The notes under the pieces: model-generated
Databases searched by the model: none
Told to the model about the DNA's origin: nothing
The model's input: only the letters and a program-made list of their open reading frames with translations
Assembly: GCF_902788255.1 (NCBI RefSeq)
Contig: NZ_CADAJR010000024.1
Span: forward strand, 1 to 62,647
DNA from: an uncultured Methanobrevibacter sp.
GTDB taxonomy: Archaea > Methanobacteriota > Methanobacteria > Methanobacteriales > Methanobacteriaceae
DNA: 62,647 nt
Reading direction: 5' to 3'
Position numbers and translations under genes: made by a program
Shown here: one piece after another, positions 17,620 through 24,731 of the stretch
Layout of the letters: each line of letters opens with the position of its first letter
Numbering within the stretch: the stretch's first letter is position 1

Positions 17620-18881
17620 AAGTAAAGCCATTCCATATGTTAATTGTATTTTTAATAATATTTCTAATGACTATGAGTAGCGTTGCAGCTACCTGTAACA
17701 TTATAGTCATTACTGACCCGTCTGGAAACGATCCGAATGGTGCAGCTGCTGGAAGTATGTCATTTGCGGAAAACATGTTTCAGTCAACATTCTTAATGTC
17801 TAAGAACAATCATTTTGCGGTACTCTCCGGGGGTACAGGTAGTTCAGATACAAGGCTGGATTCCATTATTGATGCTGTTGCTAATCTTGAAAATAATGCA
17901 TCTACCGCTTCTGCCGCATCTCTTGCTTCACAATTTAAGGGGGCCCGTCTGTTAGTTGGGGGTCCTAATATTGGAGCCGCAATTGGTGGGTCTTTCAATG
18001 CTTATGTGATTACTGTGGATGATGCAAGTAATGATATTAAGGTTACTCCTTACTCCAGTGGTGTAGCTACCCTACAGCCTGGTCAAAAAGGAGCAATTAT
18101 TCACTTAAGGAACACTGCTGGAAACCCATTATATGGTACTGCAGATACTGTAAGGAAAGAAACTGCAATGAACATAGGTAAAATGATTAGGGACGGATAT
18201 CCTGCTACCACAATTCTTTCAGAAGCAATGGGAGAAGTTGCTCGTGATTCTGGAGAAAAATACGGTGGTGGTGGAGTCAATTTAATTTCAGGTATTTCAA
18301 CTGATGATATGTTTGTTCCTAAGGACATGAATCAGACCGGTTATCCTATGGATGAGGAATATTCGAAGGTCTGTGATGATTGTGGATGGGCTATGGGTTA
18401 TCCTGCGGCTGAAGCCAATGACCGTTGTCCAATATGTGGCAGCGAGTTAAGAATCGTGCATGCATATGAGGCGTTAGGTTCTGCGTTAACTATTAGCCAA
18501 AATGCGGTAAGTGTTTCTACTTATGGAAGTGACAAGCCTGGATTGGCATCCACTACTTCAGAAATTGTTGAAGCATCCGTTGCAAAATATGGATACGATG
18601 CATCTTCAATTGCAGGTTCAATCAACAGAGGTATTAACAACGGACTTTTAATGGGAGTTGACCATGTCGAACCTAAAGACATCAATGTTAAACAGGGTTC
18701 CAAAGCGGTCGGTGTTTATTACACTGCACTTCCAGGAGACAGGTCCGCTCCGGCATGGGACTTGCCAATTGATGGAAACATATTAAATATCTTAGGAAGT
18801 ATTCAGACTGCTGTAGGTATTATCCTGATATTGTTAGTGGTATTCAGGTCAAGATTATTGAAATCTTTCCAGAACAGGTGA
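17616..18881 (+). CDS. Exported zinc-ribbon membrane protein next to the pseudomurein block
   Basis: The 421-residue protein has a signal or anchor segment (HMLIVFLIIFLMTMSSVAA), a large Gly/Ala/Ser-rich external domain, a zinc-ribbon-like pair (VCDDCGWAMGYPAA and DRCPICGSELRI, about 248-275), and a C-terminal span (ILGSIQTAVGIILILLVVF) followed by a basic tail. This is type I-like topology with most of the protein outside. No enzyme motif recognised. It overlaps its upstream neighbour and is 5 bp from its downstream neighbour, so the three form one operon. Confidence 0.65.
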   Translation: MKVKPFHMLIVFLIIFLMTMSSVAATCNIIVITDPSGNDPNGAAAGSMSFAENMFQSTFLMSKNNHFAVLSGGTGSSDTRLDSIIDAVANLENNASTASAASLASQFKGARLLVGGPNIGAAIGGSFNAYVITVDDASNDIKVTPYSSGVATLQPGQKGAIIHLRNTAGNPLYGTADTVRKETAMNIGKMIRDGYPATTILSEAMGEVARDSGEKYGGGGVNLISGISTDDMFVPKDMNQTGYPMDEEYSKVCDDCGWAMGYPAAEANDRCPICGSELRIVHAYEALGSALTISQNAVSVSTYGSDKPGLASTTSEIVEASVAKYGYDASSIAGSINRGINNGLLMGVDHVEPKDINVKQGSKAVGVYYTALPGDRSAPAWDLPIDGNILNILGSIQTAVGIILILLVVFRSRLLKSFQNR

Positions 18882-18885
18882 TAAT

Positions 18886-19317
18886 GTGGCTTTAATATTA
18901 ATCAGAGGAGAAAATAACTCAAAATTATTCAGTGCAATTGCTGATATGGAAAGACATGGCAATTTGAATTTAACCACCAAACCTAAGGTGGTTGATCCTG
19001 CATTTGCCGATTCACTTGTTGAAGGAATTCTAAATTCAAAACTTAGAACAAAATCTAATGTGGCCACTGCATTTTTCGTAAAGGAGGATACTACCTTAAG
19101 CATCATGCAGGTTAAAAAGATTCATCCTCCGGCACACGTTGTGGTTGTCAGTGATGAATATGGTGCATATTCCAAGTTGGAATATGTATTAAACAAATCT
19201 CCTAAATTAAAAGGATATCATTCCAATAAAGCTATTAATGATGGGATGATTGATTATAAAATAAATAAAAAAGAAAGGCACATAAGAAATGATAAATTGA
19301 ATAGCTATGTAAAATAA
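18886..19317 (+). CDS. Conserved hypothetical protein, last gene of the wall-linked operon
   Basis: The 143-residue protein starts with GTG at 18886, decided by AGGTGATAAT directly upstream. It has no membrane segment, and the C-terminus is basic (YKINKKERHIRNDKLNSYVK). The pattern of short strands and helices suggests a small alpha/beta protein. The family is not recognised. It is the last chromosomal gene before the integrase. Confidence 0.6.
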   Translation: MALILIRGENNSKLFSAIADMERHGNLNLTTKPKVVDPAFADSLVEGILNSKLRTKSNVATAFFVKEDTTLSIMQVKKIHPPAHVVVVSDEYGAYSKLEYVLNKSPKLKGYHSNKAINDGMIDYKINKKERHIRNDKLNSYVK

Positions 19318-19327
19318 GTTTCATAAA

Positions 19328-19407
19328 ATTGTAAGGGCTATAAAAAAATAATAGTTTTCAAATGCTCTCTCGCTCAACATTAATTTATAGCGAGGAACCA
19401 AATAAAT
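19328..19407 (+). promoter_or_regulatory. Left provirus border: promoter-like motif and leader hairpin
   Basis: ATTGTAAGGGCTATAAAAA (19328-19346) contains a TATA-like box and recurs inverted, 18 of 19 bases identical, at 57875-57893 on the other side of the provirus. A hairpin with arms CTCGCT and AGCGAG (about 19371-19396) lies in the leader before the integrase ATG. No direct repeat matching the right end was found here, so the exact attachment site is not assigned. Confidence 0.4.
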
Positions 19408-20637
19408 ATGAAAAATATGAGTACCGAATCCTTACTGCAAACTTATTTCATAGAACGAAACAGCTCTAAAAATACACAAAGAATATATCGTCAAGTTGTG
19501 AAAATATTTGAAGAGCACACAGGTAAAACATTACCTGAAATCCTAGAGATTGCTGAAGTTGAAGAACAAAAAGTAAAGTGGACCAAATCCACTTTATACT
19601 ATTTTTTAATAAGTTTTAGAAAATACTTATACGATAATTTGCAACCATCTACAGCACAGATGAAATTCACTGTTATTAAAACAATTATTAAATATTTTGA
19701 TATTACTGTGTTGCCTTTAAAATCATTCAGTACCAAAAAATACCATAAGGTGGAATTAACTCCTGAAGACATTATCACACAAGATGAATTACAAACCTGT
19801 GTTAATGTTAAAAATCCTTTAGTCAAGGCAATTGCAACATTCATGTCCAGTAGTGGATGTTCTTTAATTGATACCTTCAACTTAACTATTTATGACTATG
19901 TTTATTCTACCAGGGAATATCATAATCTACCCTGTGATGATTCCAAGTATATTCATGAGATCTTGGATGTGTTGAATAGTCGTAAAGATATTGTACCGGT
20001 ATTTGAGAAATTAAGGAGGCAGAAAACTGGTGTGCAGTATACTACTTTTTGCAGTCCTGAAGCGGTAATCTCTATTAACAATTATTTAATATACCGTGAG
20101 AAAAAGGAACATGAAAGTATGGGTAGGTATAATAAGAAGCATCCGGATAATCCTAAATTTTATCCTGGTCTGCAATTAACTGATCAGTTATTTAAAGGTA
20201 GTCATGGGAGTATTGAAAGAATGTTCCGGCAGGTTAATGAGGCTGTGGGTTTGGGTAAGGCTGGTAATTATGTTAAGTTTGCTCCTCATATGATGAGGCG
20301 TTATCATACCAGTCAGTTATATGCTGCTGGCTTAAGTGAGTATGAGATTAATTTGTTGCAGGGTCGTAAAACTCATGATGTTATTCATACAAGTTATTTG
20401 CGTGTTAAAGTCGAGGATTTGAAAGAGAAGTATATTAAGGCTTTGCCGTTCCTTGTTGTGGATGATGTTTATCGTGTTAAAACGGAGTTGGAAGTTGTTA
20501 GGGATGAGAATAAGGAGTTGAAGGAGGCTAATTTGAAGTATAAAGAAGTTGTGGATAGTATTGATGAGCGTATTGAGAGTAAGATTCAGGAGGCTATGGA
20601 TAGTAAGGATGATGTGTTTGATGATCTGTTTTCGTGA
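19408..20637 (+). CDS. Provirus integrase (tyrosine recombinase)
   Basis: The 409-residue protein has a SAM-like N-terminal core-binding region (about 8-100) and a catalytic domain. HMMRRYHTSQLYAAGLS (His294, Arg297) gives the HxxR box, and Tyr330 in IHTSYLRV is the expected nucleophile. At the usual Arg I position the sequence is SSGCSLIDTFNLT, with no arginine (Ser152 in its place). The C-terminus is a coiled-coil-like acidic extension (ELEVVRDENKELKEANL). It lies at the left end of the provirus and reads inward. Recombinase activity is likely, but the missing Arg I needs explanation. Confidence 0.85.
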   Translation: MKNMSTESLLQTYFIERNSSKNTQRIYRQVVKIFEEHTGKTLPEILEIAEVEEQKVKWTKSTLYYFLISFRKYLYDNLQPSTAQMKFTVIKTIIKYFDITVLPLKSFSTKKYHKVELTPEDIITQDELQTCVNVKNPLVKAIATFMSSSGCSLIDTFNLTIYDYVYSTREYHNLPCDDSKYIHEILDVLNSRKDIVPVFEKLRRQKTGVQYTTFCSPEAVISINNYLIYREKKEHESMGRYNKKHPDNPKFYPGLQLTDQLFKGSHGSIERMFRQVNEAVGLGKAGNYVKFAPHMMRRYHTSQLYAAGLSEYEINLLQGRKTHDVIHTSYLRVKVEDLKEKYIKALPFLVVDDVYRVKTELEVVRDENKELKEANLKYKEVVDSIDERIESKIQEAMDSKDDVFDDLFS

Positions 20638-20797
20638 TTGTGTTTTTATGTGTTTGGTTATTGTTTAAAGTGTTTTGTTGAACGGTGATTTTTCAAACAC
20701 ATTGTGCTTCATTTTTTACTACTGAACAAACAAGCAATTATATTATTATAATATTGAACAATAGTATTTTAAATTAAAAATTAAATGAATAGAAACA

Positions 20798-20843
20798 TTT
20801 ATAAATATTTTCAACAATAAATAAAACTAACCAAAAAGGAGTG
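20798..20843 (+). promoter_or_regulatory. Promoter and ribosome binding site of the moron operon
   Basis: TTTATAAATA at 20798-20807 is a good archaeal TATA box, about 45 bp before the first gene. AAGGAGTG at 20836-20843 is a strong ribosome binding site that selects the TTG start at 20853. The preceding 160 bp after the integrase (20638-20797) is AT-rich, without a gene. Confidence 0.5.
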
Positions 20844-20852
20844 TAGAAAAAA

Positions 20853-21686
20853 TTGTATTATAATTTATATGATGATTATAAAAAATTTGAAAGAATCGCA
20901 AAGAATTATGCGGAAGGATCTACTAAGTTGGATTTAAGTGATGAAAGATTTATAGCCCCAACCACTATGTTGCCTTTACTGTGTTTTGCAGGAGAAAAGA
21001 ACATAGAAACTTTTCTAGTTAATTCAAATACTGAAGAATATATCAAAAGAATACTGAATAGAAAAGAAACAAGTACAACCGTACCTTATCAGATATTGCC
21101 TTTCTCCGAAAAAGAAAGACAAGACCATGAATTAAGCTTAAAAATTACTCAAAAAATAGATTCAGGATATGGGGGTCATTATACATTATTACATTTATTT
21201 TCGGAATTAACTAATAATATTTATAATCATACTCCATTTGAAGAAGAATTGGCTAGTCAAGGTTTCACTTATGCACAAGAATATCCCCATCCTCAAAAGT
21301 TAGATATTTCGGTTATGGATGATGGATTGGGTATACCTGGGAGATTTAAAAAATCTGGAATACCTTTTGAAGATGATTGTCATGCTATAGAAATAGCGAT
21401 TAGTAACAATTCCACAGTATCTGATGATAAAGATGAAAGAGGTAATGGTTTATGGTCCACACTTAGATTAGTAGTTGAAGCAAATAAAGGTCAAGCATTA
21501 ATTGTTTCAGGTACTGGTTGTTTACATATTCGAGGAAAAAATAGGTATAAATATTATCTATTAGATAACAAAAATATATTTAAAGGTACTTTAATCTCAT
21601 TAAGATTAAATCATGATGAAGTTCAAAATTATTATGATTGGATAGAATTTTATAAAGGAAATCCGTATACATATGAAAGGAGGTAG
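20853..21686 (+). CDS. GHKL-type ATPase (anti-sigma/kinase-like), moron operon
   Basis: The 277-residue protein has a C-terminal Bergerat (GHKL) ATP-binding fold: N box SELTNNIYN (117-125), G1 box MDDGLGIPG (155-163), G2 region ERGNGLWSTLRL (195-206), and the GTLISLRL end (245-252). There is no histidine phosphoacceptor helix, sensor or membrane span, so it resembles RsbW/SpoIIAB-type protein kinases and STAS-partnered ATPases rather than sensor kinases. The first 90 residues are of unknown type. The TTG start is set by AAGGAGTG. It is first of a tight operon with a STAS-like partner and a membrane protein. Confidence 0.8.
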   Translation: MYYNLYDDYKKFERIAKNYAEGSTKLDLSDERFIAPTTMLPLLCFAGEKNIETFLVNSNTEEYIKRILNRKETSTTVPYQILPFSEKERQDHELSLKITQKIDSGYGGHYTLLHLFSELTNNIYNHTPFEEELASQGFTYAQEYPHPQKLDISVMDDGLGIPGRFKKSGIPFEDDCHAIEIAISNNSTVSDDKDERGNGLWSTLRLVVEANKGQALIVSGTGCLHIRGKNRYKYYLLDNKNIFKGTLISLRLNHDEVQNYYDWIEFYKGNPYTYERR

Positions 21687-21692
21687 TTAAAG

Positions 21693-21953
21693 TTGACAGA
21701 AACAGTTGTAATAAAAGACAAAATTAATTCATCATTGGAAATGAATTCGGCAGCTGTTGAATTCTTAGATGATGTTGATAAAATTAATGATAAAGATATT
21801 TTAATTGATTTTACTGGTGTTGTTTTTGTTAGTCGATCATTTGCACAATCGTACTTCACTAAGAAAAATAAACTAAATAAAAATATCAGTGAAATTAATA
21901 TTTCTGAAGAGGTAAAACCCTTAATGGAAATGATTCAAAAAAAATTTGAATGA
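21693..21953 (+). CDS. STAS-like protein (DUF4325)
   Basis: The 86-residue protein has the DUF4325 pattern: DKDILIDFTGVVFVSRSFAQSY (about 33-53), which resembles the phosphorylatable loop of anti-sigma antagonist STAS proteins, then a C-terminal helix (EEVKPLMEMIQKKFE). In bacteria DUF4325 genes are often next to a GHKL ATPase gene. The TTG start follows AAAGGAGG (21675-21682). Archaea have no sigma factors, so the pair must switch something else. The serines in VSRSF are candidate phosphorylation sites. Confidence 0.78.
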   Translation: MTETVVIKDKINSSLEMNSAAVEFLDDVDKINDKDILIDFTGVVFVSRSFAQSYFTKKNKLNKNISEINISEEVKPLMEMIQKKFE

Positions 21954-21969
21954 GAGTGTGATTAAAAAT

Positions 21970-22425
21970 ATGAATGATGATGTTTACATAAATGACTTAA
22001 AACAATCATATGAAATTATCAATAATACTAATACTGAAATAGATAATAAATCATTATCAATGATTGTTATAATAGGTGCAATGATAACTATACAATTATC
22101 ATTTCTACTACCAACATTTAAAAATAATCCAACAGGAACCAGTATTTGTATCTGGGCATCTGTAGTTTATATTGTATCCATTTTATTATTCACTATTTCA
22201 CTAATCAGTAGAAGATTTAAATATTATCCTGATATGGAAAGTATTATTGATAATTATGAATGTGACATATCTGAGTCAGAGTATATTACTTCCACTATTG
22301 GGATGTATGGATCCACAAATAAGTATAATTTGGAAGTAATAAATTTTAAAGGAATAATTAGTAGAATTGGATTTATTGCATTTATAATTGCAATTGGATT
22401 AACATTAATCTCAGTAATAATATAA
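21970..22425 (+). CDS. Three-span membrane protein, probable effector of the GHKL/STAS module
   Basis: About 151 residues. A short cytosolic N-terminus (MNDDVYINDLKQSYEIINN) with EIDNKSLSM leads into a membrane hairpin (MIVIIGAMITIQLSFLL and ASVVYIVSILLFTISLI), a soluble loop of about 55 residues, and a last span (IGFIAFIIAIGLTLISVII) at the C-terminus. This layout resembles the small transmembrane effectors of bacterial defence systems (SLATT or Pycsar-TM type), but similarity is by layout only. The ATG at 21970 is preferred over a TTG at 21946 that lies inside the preceding gene. Confidence 0.65.
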   Translation: MNDDVYINDLKQSYEIINNTNTEIDNKSLSMIVIIGAMITIQLSFLLPTFKNNPTGTSICIWASVVYIVSILLFTISLISRRFKYYPDMESIIDNYECDISESEYITSTIGMYGSTNKYNLEVINFKGIISRIGFIAFIIAIGLTLISVII

Positions 22426-22438
22426 TTTTTGATAAAGC

Positions 22439-22564
22439 ATGTCGGATAATAAAAAAGAAGAGAATAAAAAAAGAGAATTCCCAGAAGTTACACGAGATAA
22501 CTTTGTAATAAAATCATTAGATTTAAAACATAATAAATTGATTAAAAAACTAGATGAAAAATAA
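22439..22564 (+). CDS. Small charged protein of the moron operon
   Basis: A 41-residue, lysine- and glutamate-rich protein (MSDNKKEENKKREFPEVTRD at the start), probably a helix-loop-helix. It starts 13 bp after the membrane-protein gene and ends directly at the TGTTTGTAAAAAAAAGA repeat. It could be a small regulator or antitoxin-like partner; no family recognised. Ribosome binding site is weak. Confidence 0.45.
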   Translation: MSDNKKEENKKREFPEVTRDNFVIKSLDLKHNKLIKKLDEK

Positions 22565-22581
22565 TGTTTGTAAAAAAAAGA
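22565..22581 (+). repeat. Copy 1 of the TGTTTGTAAAAAAA repeat
   Basis: TGTTTGTAAAAAAAAGA followed by atATGGGGT. Near-identical copies are at 23062-23078 and 30187-30204, always in a spacer directly after a gene. See the finding on this repeat. Confidence 0.6.
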
Positions 22582-22601
22582 ATATGGGGTAGATGGGTTA
22601 A

Positions 22602-23018
22602 ATGGAACTTAAAAAAATTATTTTAATAATTGGAATTATATGTGTAATCATTATCGGTGTAGGATATTTATATACTGCTAATAATCATAATGATAATTCT
22701 ACACAAATCAATAATACTACTAATATTACAAAAAACATTACTAATACTACAAATAATACATTAAATAATTCTAATTCAGATGATGATGAAAAAGCATCTT
22801 CTAGTAAAAGTGAATCCGTAAATAATGAACCGGAATCCAGTTCTAAGAGTTATGTTGAAAAATGGGATGAATCTCAGCAAGGTGATGATGATTGGGCGTA
22901 TACTCATGATCAACCTGTAAAAAAAGGAGATGATGGTAAAGAATATAAAAGAGTTTATGATGAAGACTCTGGAAAAAGTAGTTGGCAATCAACGGATTCA
23001 AGTGATTATGAAAATTGA
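22602..23018 (+). CDS. Membrane-anchored Asn/Ser/Thr-rich surface protein
   Basis: The 138-residue protein has one N-terminal span (KKIILIIGIICVIIIGVGYL) and an external domain. The first external part is an Asn/Thr/Ser linker with many N-glycosylation sequons (NNTTNITKNITNTT); the second is acidic, with a short repeated-looking W/Y pattern (VEKWDESQQGDDDWAY and KSSWQSTDSSDYEN). A surface role for the lysogen, such as exclusion of other viruses, is only a guess. It is last of the moron operon, flanked on both sides by the TGTTTGTAAAAAAA repeat. Confidence 0.6.
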   Translation: MELKKIILIIGIICVIIIGVGYLYTANNHNDNSTQINNTTNITKNITNTTNNTLNNSNSDDDEKASSSKSESVNNEPESSSKSYVEKWDESQQGDDDWAYTHDQPVKKGDDGKEYKRVYDEDSGKSSWQSTDSSDYEN

Positions 23019-23061
23019 ATTGTTTCAAAAAATAATATTATGATGAATAAACATTAGAAAT

Positions 23062-23118
23062 TGTTTGTAAAAAAAGAGTGTGGGGTCGTGGAAGTTGCAG
23101 CTTCTCACCCACAAACTC
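23062..23118 (+). ncRNA. Repeat copy 2 with a structured RNA-like element
   Basis: TGTTTGTAAAAAAAGAG (23062-23078) runs into a two-part stem: GTGGG (23080-23084) pairs with CCCAC (23108-23112), flanked by GAGT and ACTC with a small bulge, and an inner hairpin GAAG-TTGCAG-CTTC (23091-23104). It may be a transcription terminator or a small RNA. The region 23119-23266 that follows has no gene on the plus strand. Confidence 0.4.
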
Positions 23119-23266
23119 TGGCTACAAAAAAATAGTTCACCAGGAAAGTGATTAAAATTTTAGTAACCAATATTATATTAGAGAATAAGAATTATTTAAT
23201 ACTTACTAATTTTATAAAAATGGTATGTACTTTAAAAAAGATGGGAGTAATGGTTGGTAAAGGTAT

Positions 23267-23440
23267 TTATTCTTCTGTTTTCTTTAATGTTACTGTTACT
23301 CCATTTGAATCTACTTCAGCAACCCAATCTACTAAGTCTCCTCTATTTAATTGTAATAAATCAACAATTGTTTCTGGAATTCCTACTCTTAATGAGTTGC
23401 CTCCTGCTGTTCCAATTTTACTTTGTTTTATAATCATCAT
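23267..23440 (-). CDS. AbrB/SpoVT-type transcriptional regulator
   Basis: A 57-residue protein on the minus strand, hidden under a spurious plus-strand frame. Its sequence has the swapped-hairpin AbrB pattern: KQSKIGTAGGNSLRVGIPE, then TIVDLLQLNRGDLVDWV, then VTVTLKKTEE. The start at 23440 (or the adjacent ATG at 23437) follows GTGATAT. It is divergent from the early operon and faces the operator-like repeats at 23522-23601. It is a good candidate for the regulator that keeps the provirus silent, or for a MazE-like antitoxin. Confidence 0.75.
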   Translation of the reverse strand: MMIIKQSKIGTAGGNSLRVGIPETIVDLLQLNRGDLVDWVAEVDSNGVTVTLKKTEE

Positions 23441-23521
23441 ATCACATACTTTATATTTGATTACTAATATATTTGATTTTAAACTACTTAAATGTTACCT
23501 TTATAATTACTTAATAAAAAC

Positions 23522-23601
23522 ATTTATATAGTAGATAATTCTACTATTATATATAGAAATTATCTCTGTGTTGCAGCACAGTAGATAATTCTAATATTAT
23601 A
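23522..23601 (+). promoter_or_regulatory. Early promoter and operator repeats
   Basis: GTAGATAATTCTA at 23531-23543 and 23581-23593 begin two 21-base direct copies differing at one base and spaced by 50 bp. An inverted partial copy (TAGAAATTATCT, about 23554-23565) lies between, next to the palindrome CTGTG-TTGCAG-CACAG (23566-23581). ATTTATATA at 23522-23530 is a TATA box for the early operon. AGGAAAGTG precedes the ATG at 23618. Confidence 0.6.
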
Positions 23602-23617
23602 CCAGGAAAGTGTTAAA

Positions 23618-23836
23618 ATGCTAAATAAGGAAATAGTTGAGTTGGATCATGTTCCAACTGAAGGAAAAAACACTGATAATTTAACTCGAAAAGCTAAATT
23701 ATTAGAAGAAAGATTTTATAAAAAATCGCCTAAAGAGCAAAAATTGTTCTTCAGAAATGTAGTAGTGCAAAGTGCAGAACTAAAAGCATATCGTGAAGAA
23801 ATCTCCTCCTTAAAAGAAGGAGGTGATTCTTTATGA
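23618..23836 (+). CDS. Small hypothetical early protein
   Basis: The first gene of the rightward early operon, 72 residues, charged and probably helical (LTRKAKLLEERFYKKSPKEQ). No domain recognised. AGGAAAGTG lies about 9 bp upstream. Its end overlaps the next start by 4 bp (ATGA), as in many genes of this module. Confidence 0.6.
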   Translation: MLNKEIVELDHVPTEGKNTDNLTRKAKLLEERFYKKSPKEQKLFFRNVVVQSAELKAYREEISSLKEGGDSL

Positions 23837-24168
23837 CTGAATCATACTTTACAGAAAATCAAAAAATGTACATTTCCAATTTCCCAAAATGGAATTTTGA
23901 TGAATGTTACCGTATTCAAGAAATACTCCATGATAAAGGATATTTCATGAACTGTGTGCTTCGTGTAGGTTGTGACCGCAAATATCATGACGCATGGCAA
24001 GTGGAACGTGAAGATGTACCTCGTTTAGTTGAACAATTATTCCGCCAAAGACTTGTAGTGGAAGTCCAGGCTGAAGGTCATGGCAAAGCAAGTATAAATT
24101 TTGTCTATGATTATCATGCTGACACTATTATCTCTGCGGTGAAAAGGTTTTGGAGGAATAAAAAATGA
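23833..24168 (+). CDS. Hypothetical early protein
   Basis: A 111-residue protein, mixed alpha/beta, with no membrane span. A central part (YHDAWQVEREDVPRLVEQLF) and a Trp-containing end (SAVKRFWRNKK). AGGAGGTGATTC lies at 23818-23829, a perfect match to the archaeal anti-Shine-Dalgarno. Overlaps both neighbours by 4 bp. Function unknown. Confidence 0.6.
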   Translation: MTESYFTENQKMYISNFPKWNFDECYRIQEILHDKGYFMNCVLRVGCDRKYHDAWQVEREDVPRLVEQLFRQRLVVEVQAEGHGKASINFVYDYHADTIISAVKRFWRNKK

Positions 24169-24566
24169 GTCTTGAAACAACTAAAATGAACCTCCGTAGC
24201 CGTATTAAATCTTTGAATCGTAAAAGGAGTAAAGTTGCTTGTAAAATGGCAGAGGCTGTGGGTATCACAGGAGATTTTTTCAGTGATGAGTTGCCTTTTG
24301 ATGATCCAAGAATTAGTAGTGTGGATGTTGAAAAATATGATGATCTTTGTAAAAAGATTTATGATGCTACTTGGGAGTTAGATCGTCTTGAATATATTGA
24401 TGACCCTGAACTTCATGAAGCTCGTAAAAAGACTTTTACTTTTATTAATTCATTATCTTTAGAAGCAACTCTCTTATTCTTAAAGAGTAGGGGATGTTCT
24501 TCTACTTTTGATTTAATTGAAAAAGTGAAAGAAAATCCTAATATTATTCCTGAATGGGGGGTTTAA
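24165..24566 (+). CDS. Hypothetical early protein, helical
   Basis: A 133-residue protein starting with a basic helix (MNLRSRIKSLNRKRSKVACK) and otherwise acidic and helical. No motif recognised. The codon use, rich in CGT for arginine, differs from chromosomal neighbours and matches the rest of the early module. It overlaps the previous gene by 4 bp. Confidence 0.6.
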   Translation: MSLETTKMNLRSRIKSLNRKRSKVACKMAEAVGITGDFFSDELPFDDPRISSVDVEKYDDLCKKIYDATWELDRLEYIDDPELHEARKKTFTFINSLSLEATLLFLKSRGCSSTFDLIEKVKENPNIIPEWGV

Positions 24567-24567
24567 T

Positions 24568-24726
24568 TTGAGTTTATTATTTGAAGATAAGGAAGCTCCT
24601 AAAAGATTAGGGAAAAAGGAAACTTTCAATGTACCATTAGATATTATTATTTATGGTTCTTTGATTTGTGGTAGTGGAATTTTACTCATGAGTGTATTTA
24701 TGGGTATGTTTGTAGCAGGAGTCTGA
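24568..24726 (+). CDS. Small single-span membrane protein
   Basis: A 52-residue protein from a TTG start with GGGGGGTTTAA just upstream. Soluble first half (FEDKEAPKRLGKKETFNVPL), then one span (IIIYGSLICGSGILLMSVFM) to the C-terminus. It starts one base after the previous stop and ends 5 bp before the next start, so it is within the operon. Confidence 0.5.
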   Translation: MSLLFEDKEAPKRLGKKETFNVPLDIIIYGSLICGSGILLMSVFMGMFVAGV

Positions 24727-24731
24727 TAAGT

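Noticed and set aside
19318-19407. Search for direct-repeat attachment sites between the left border and 57108-57897
   Set aside because: Only 8-9 base AT-rich matches (for example AACATTAAT) were seen, which are expected by chance.
23148-23531. Plus-strand frame of 127 codons
   Set aside because: It is antisense to the AbrB-type gene at 23267-23440; its translation is low-complexity and has no ribosome binding site.
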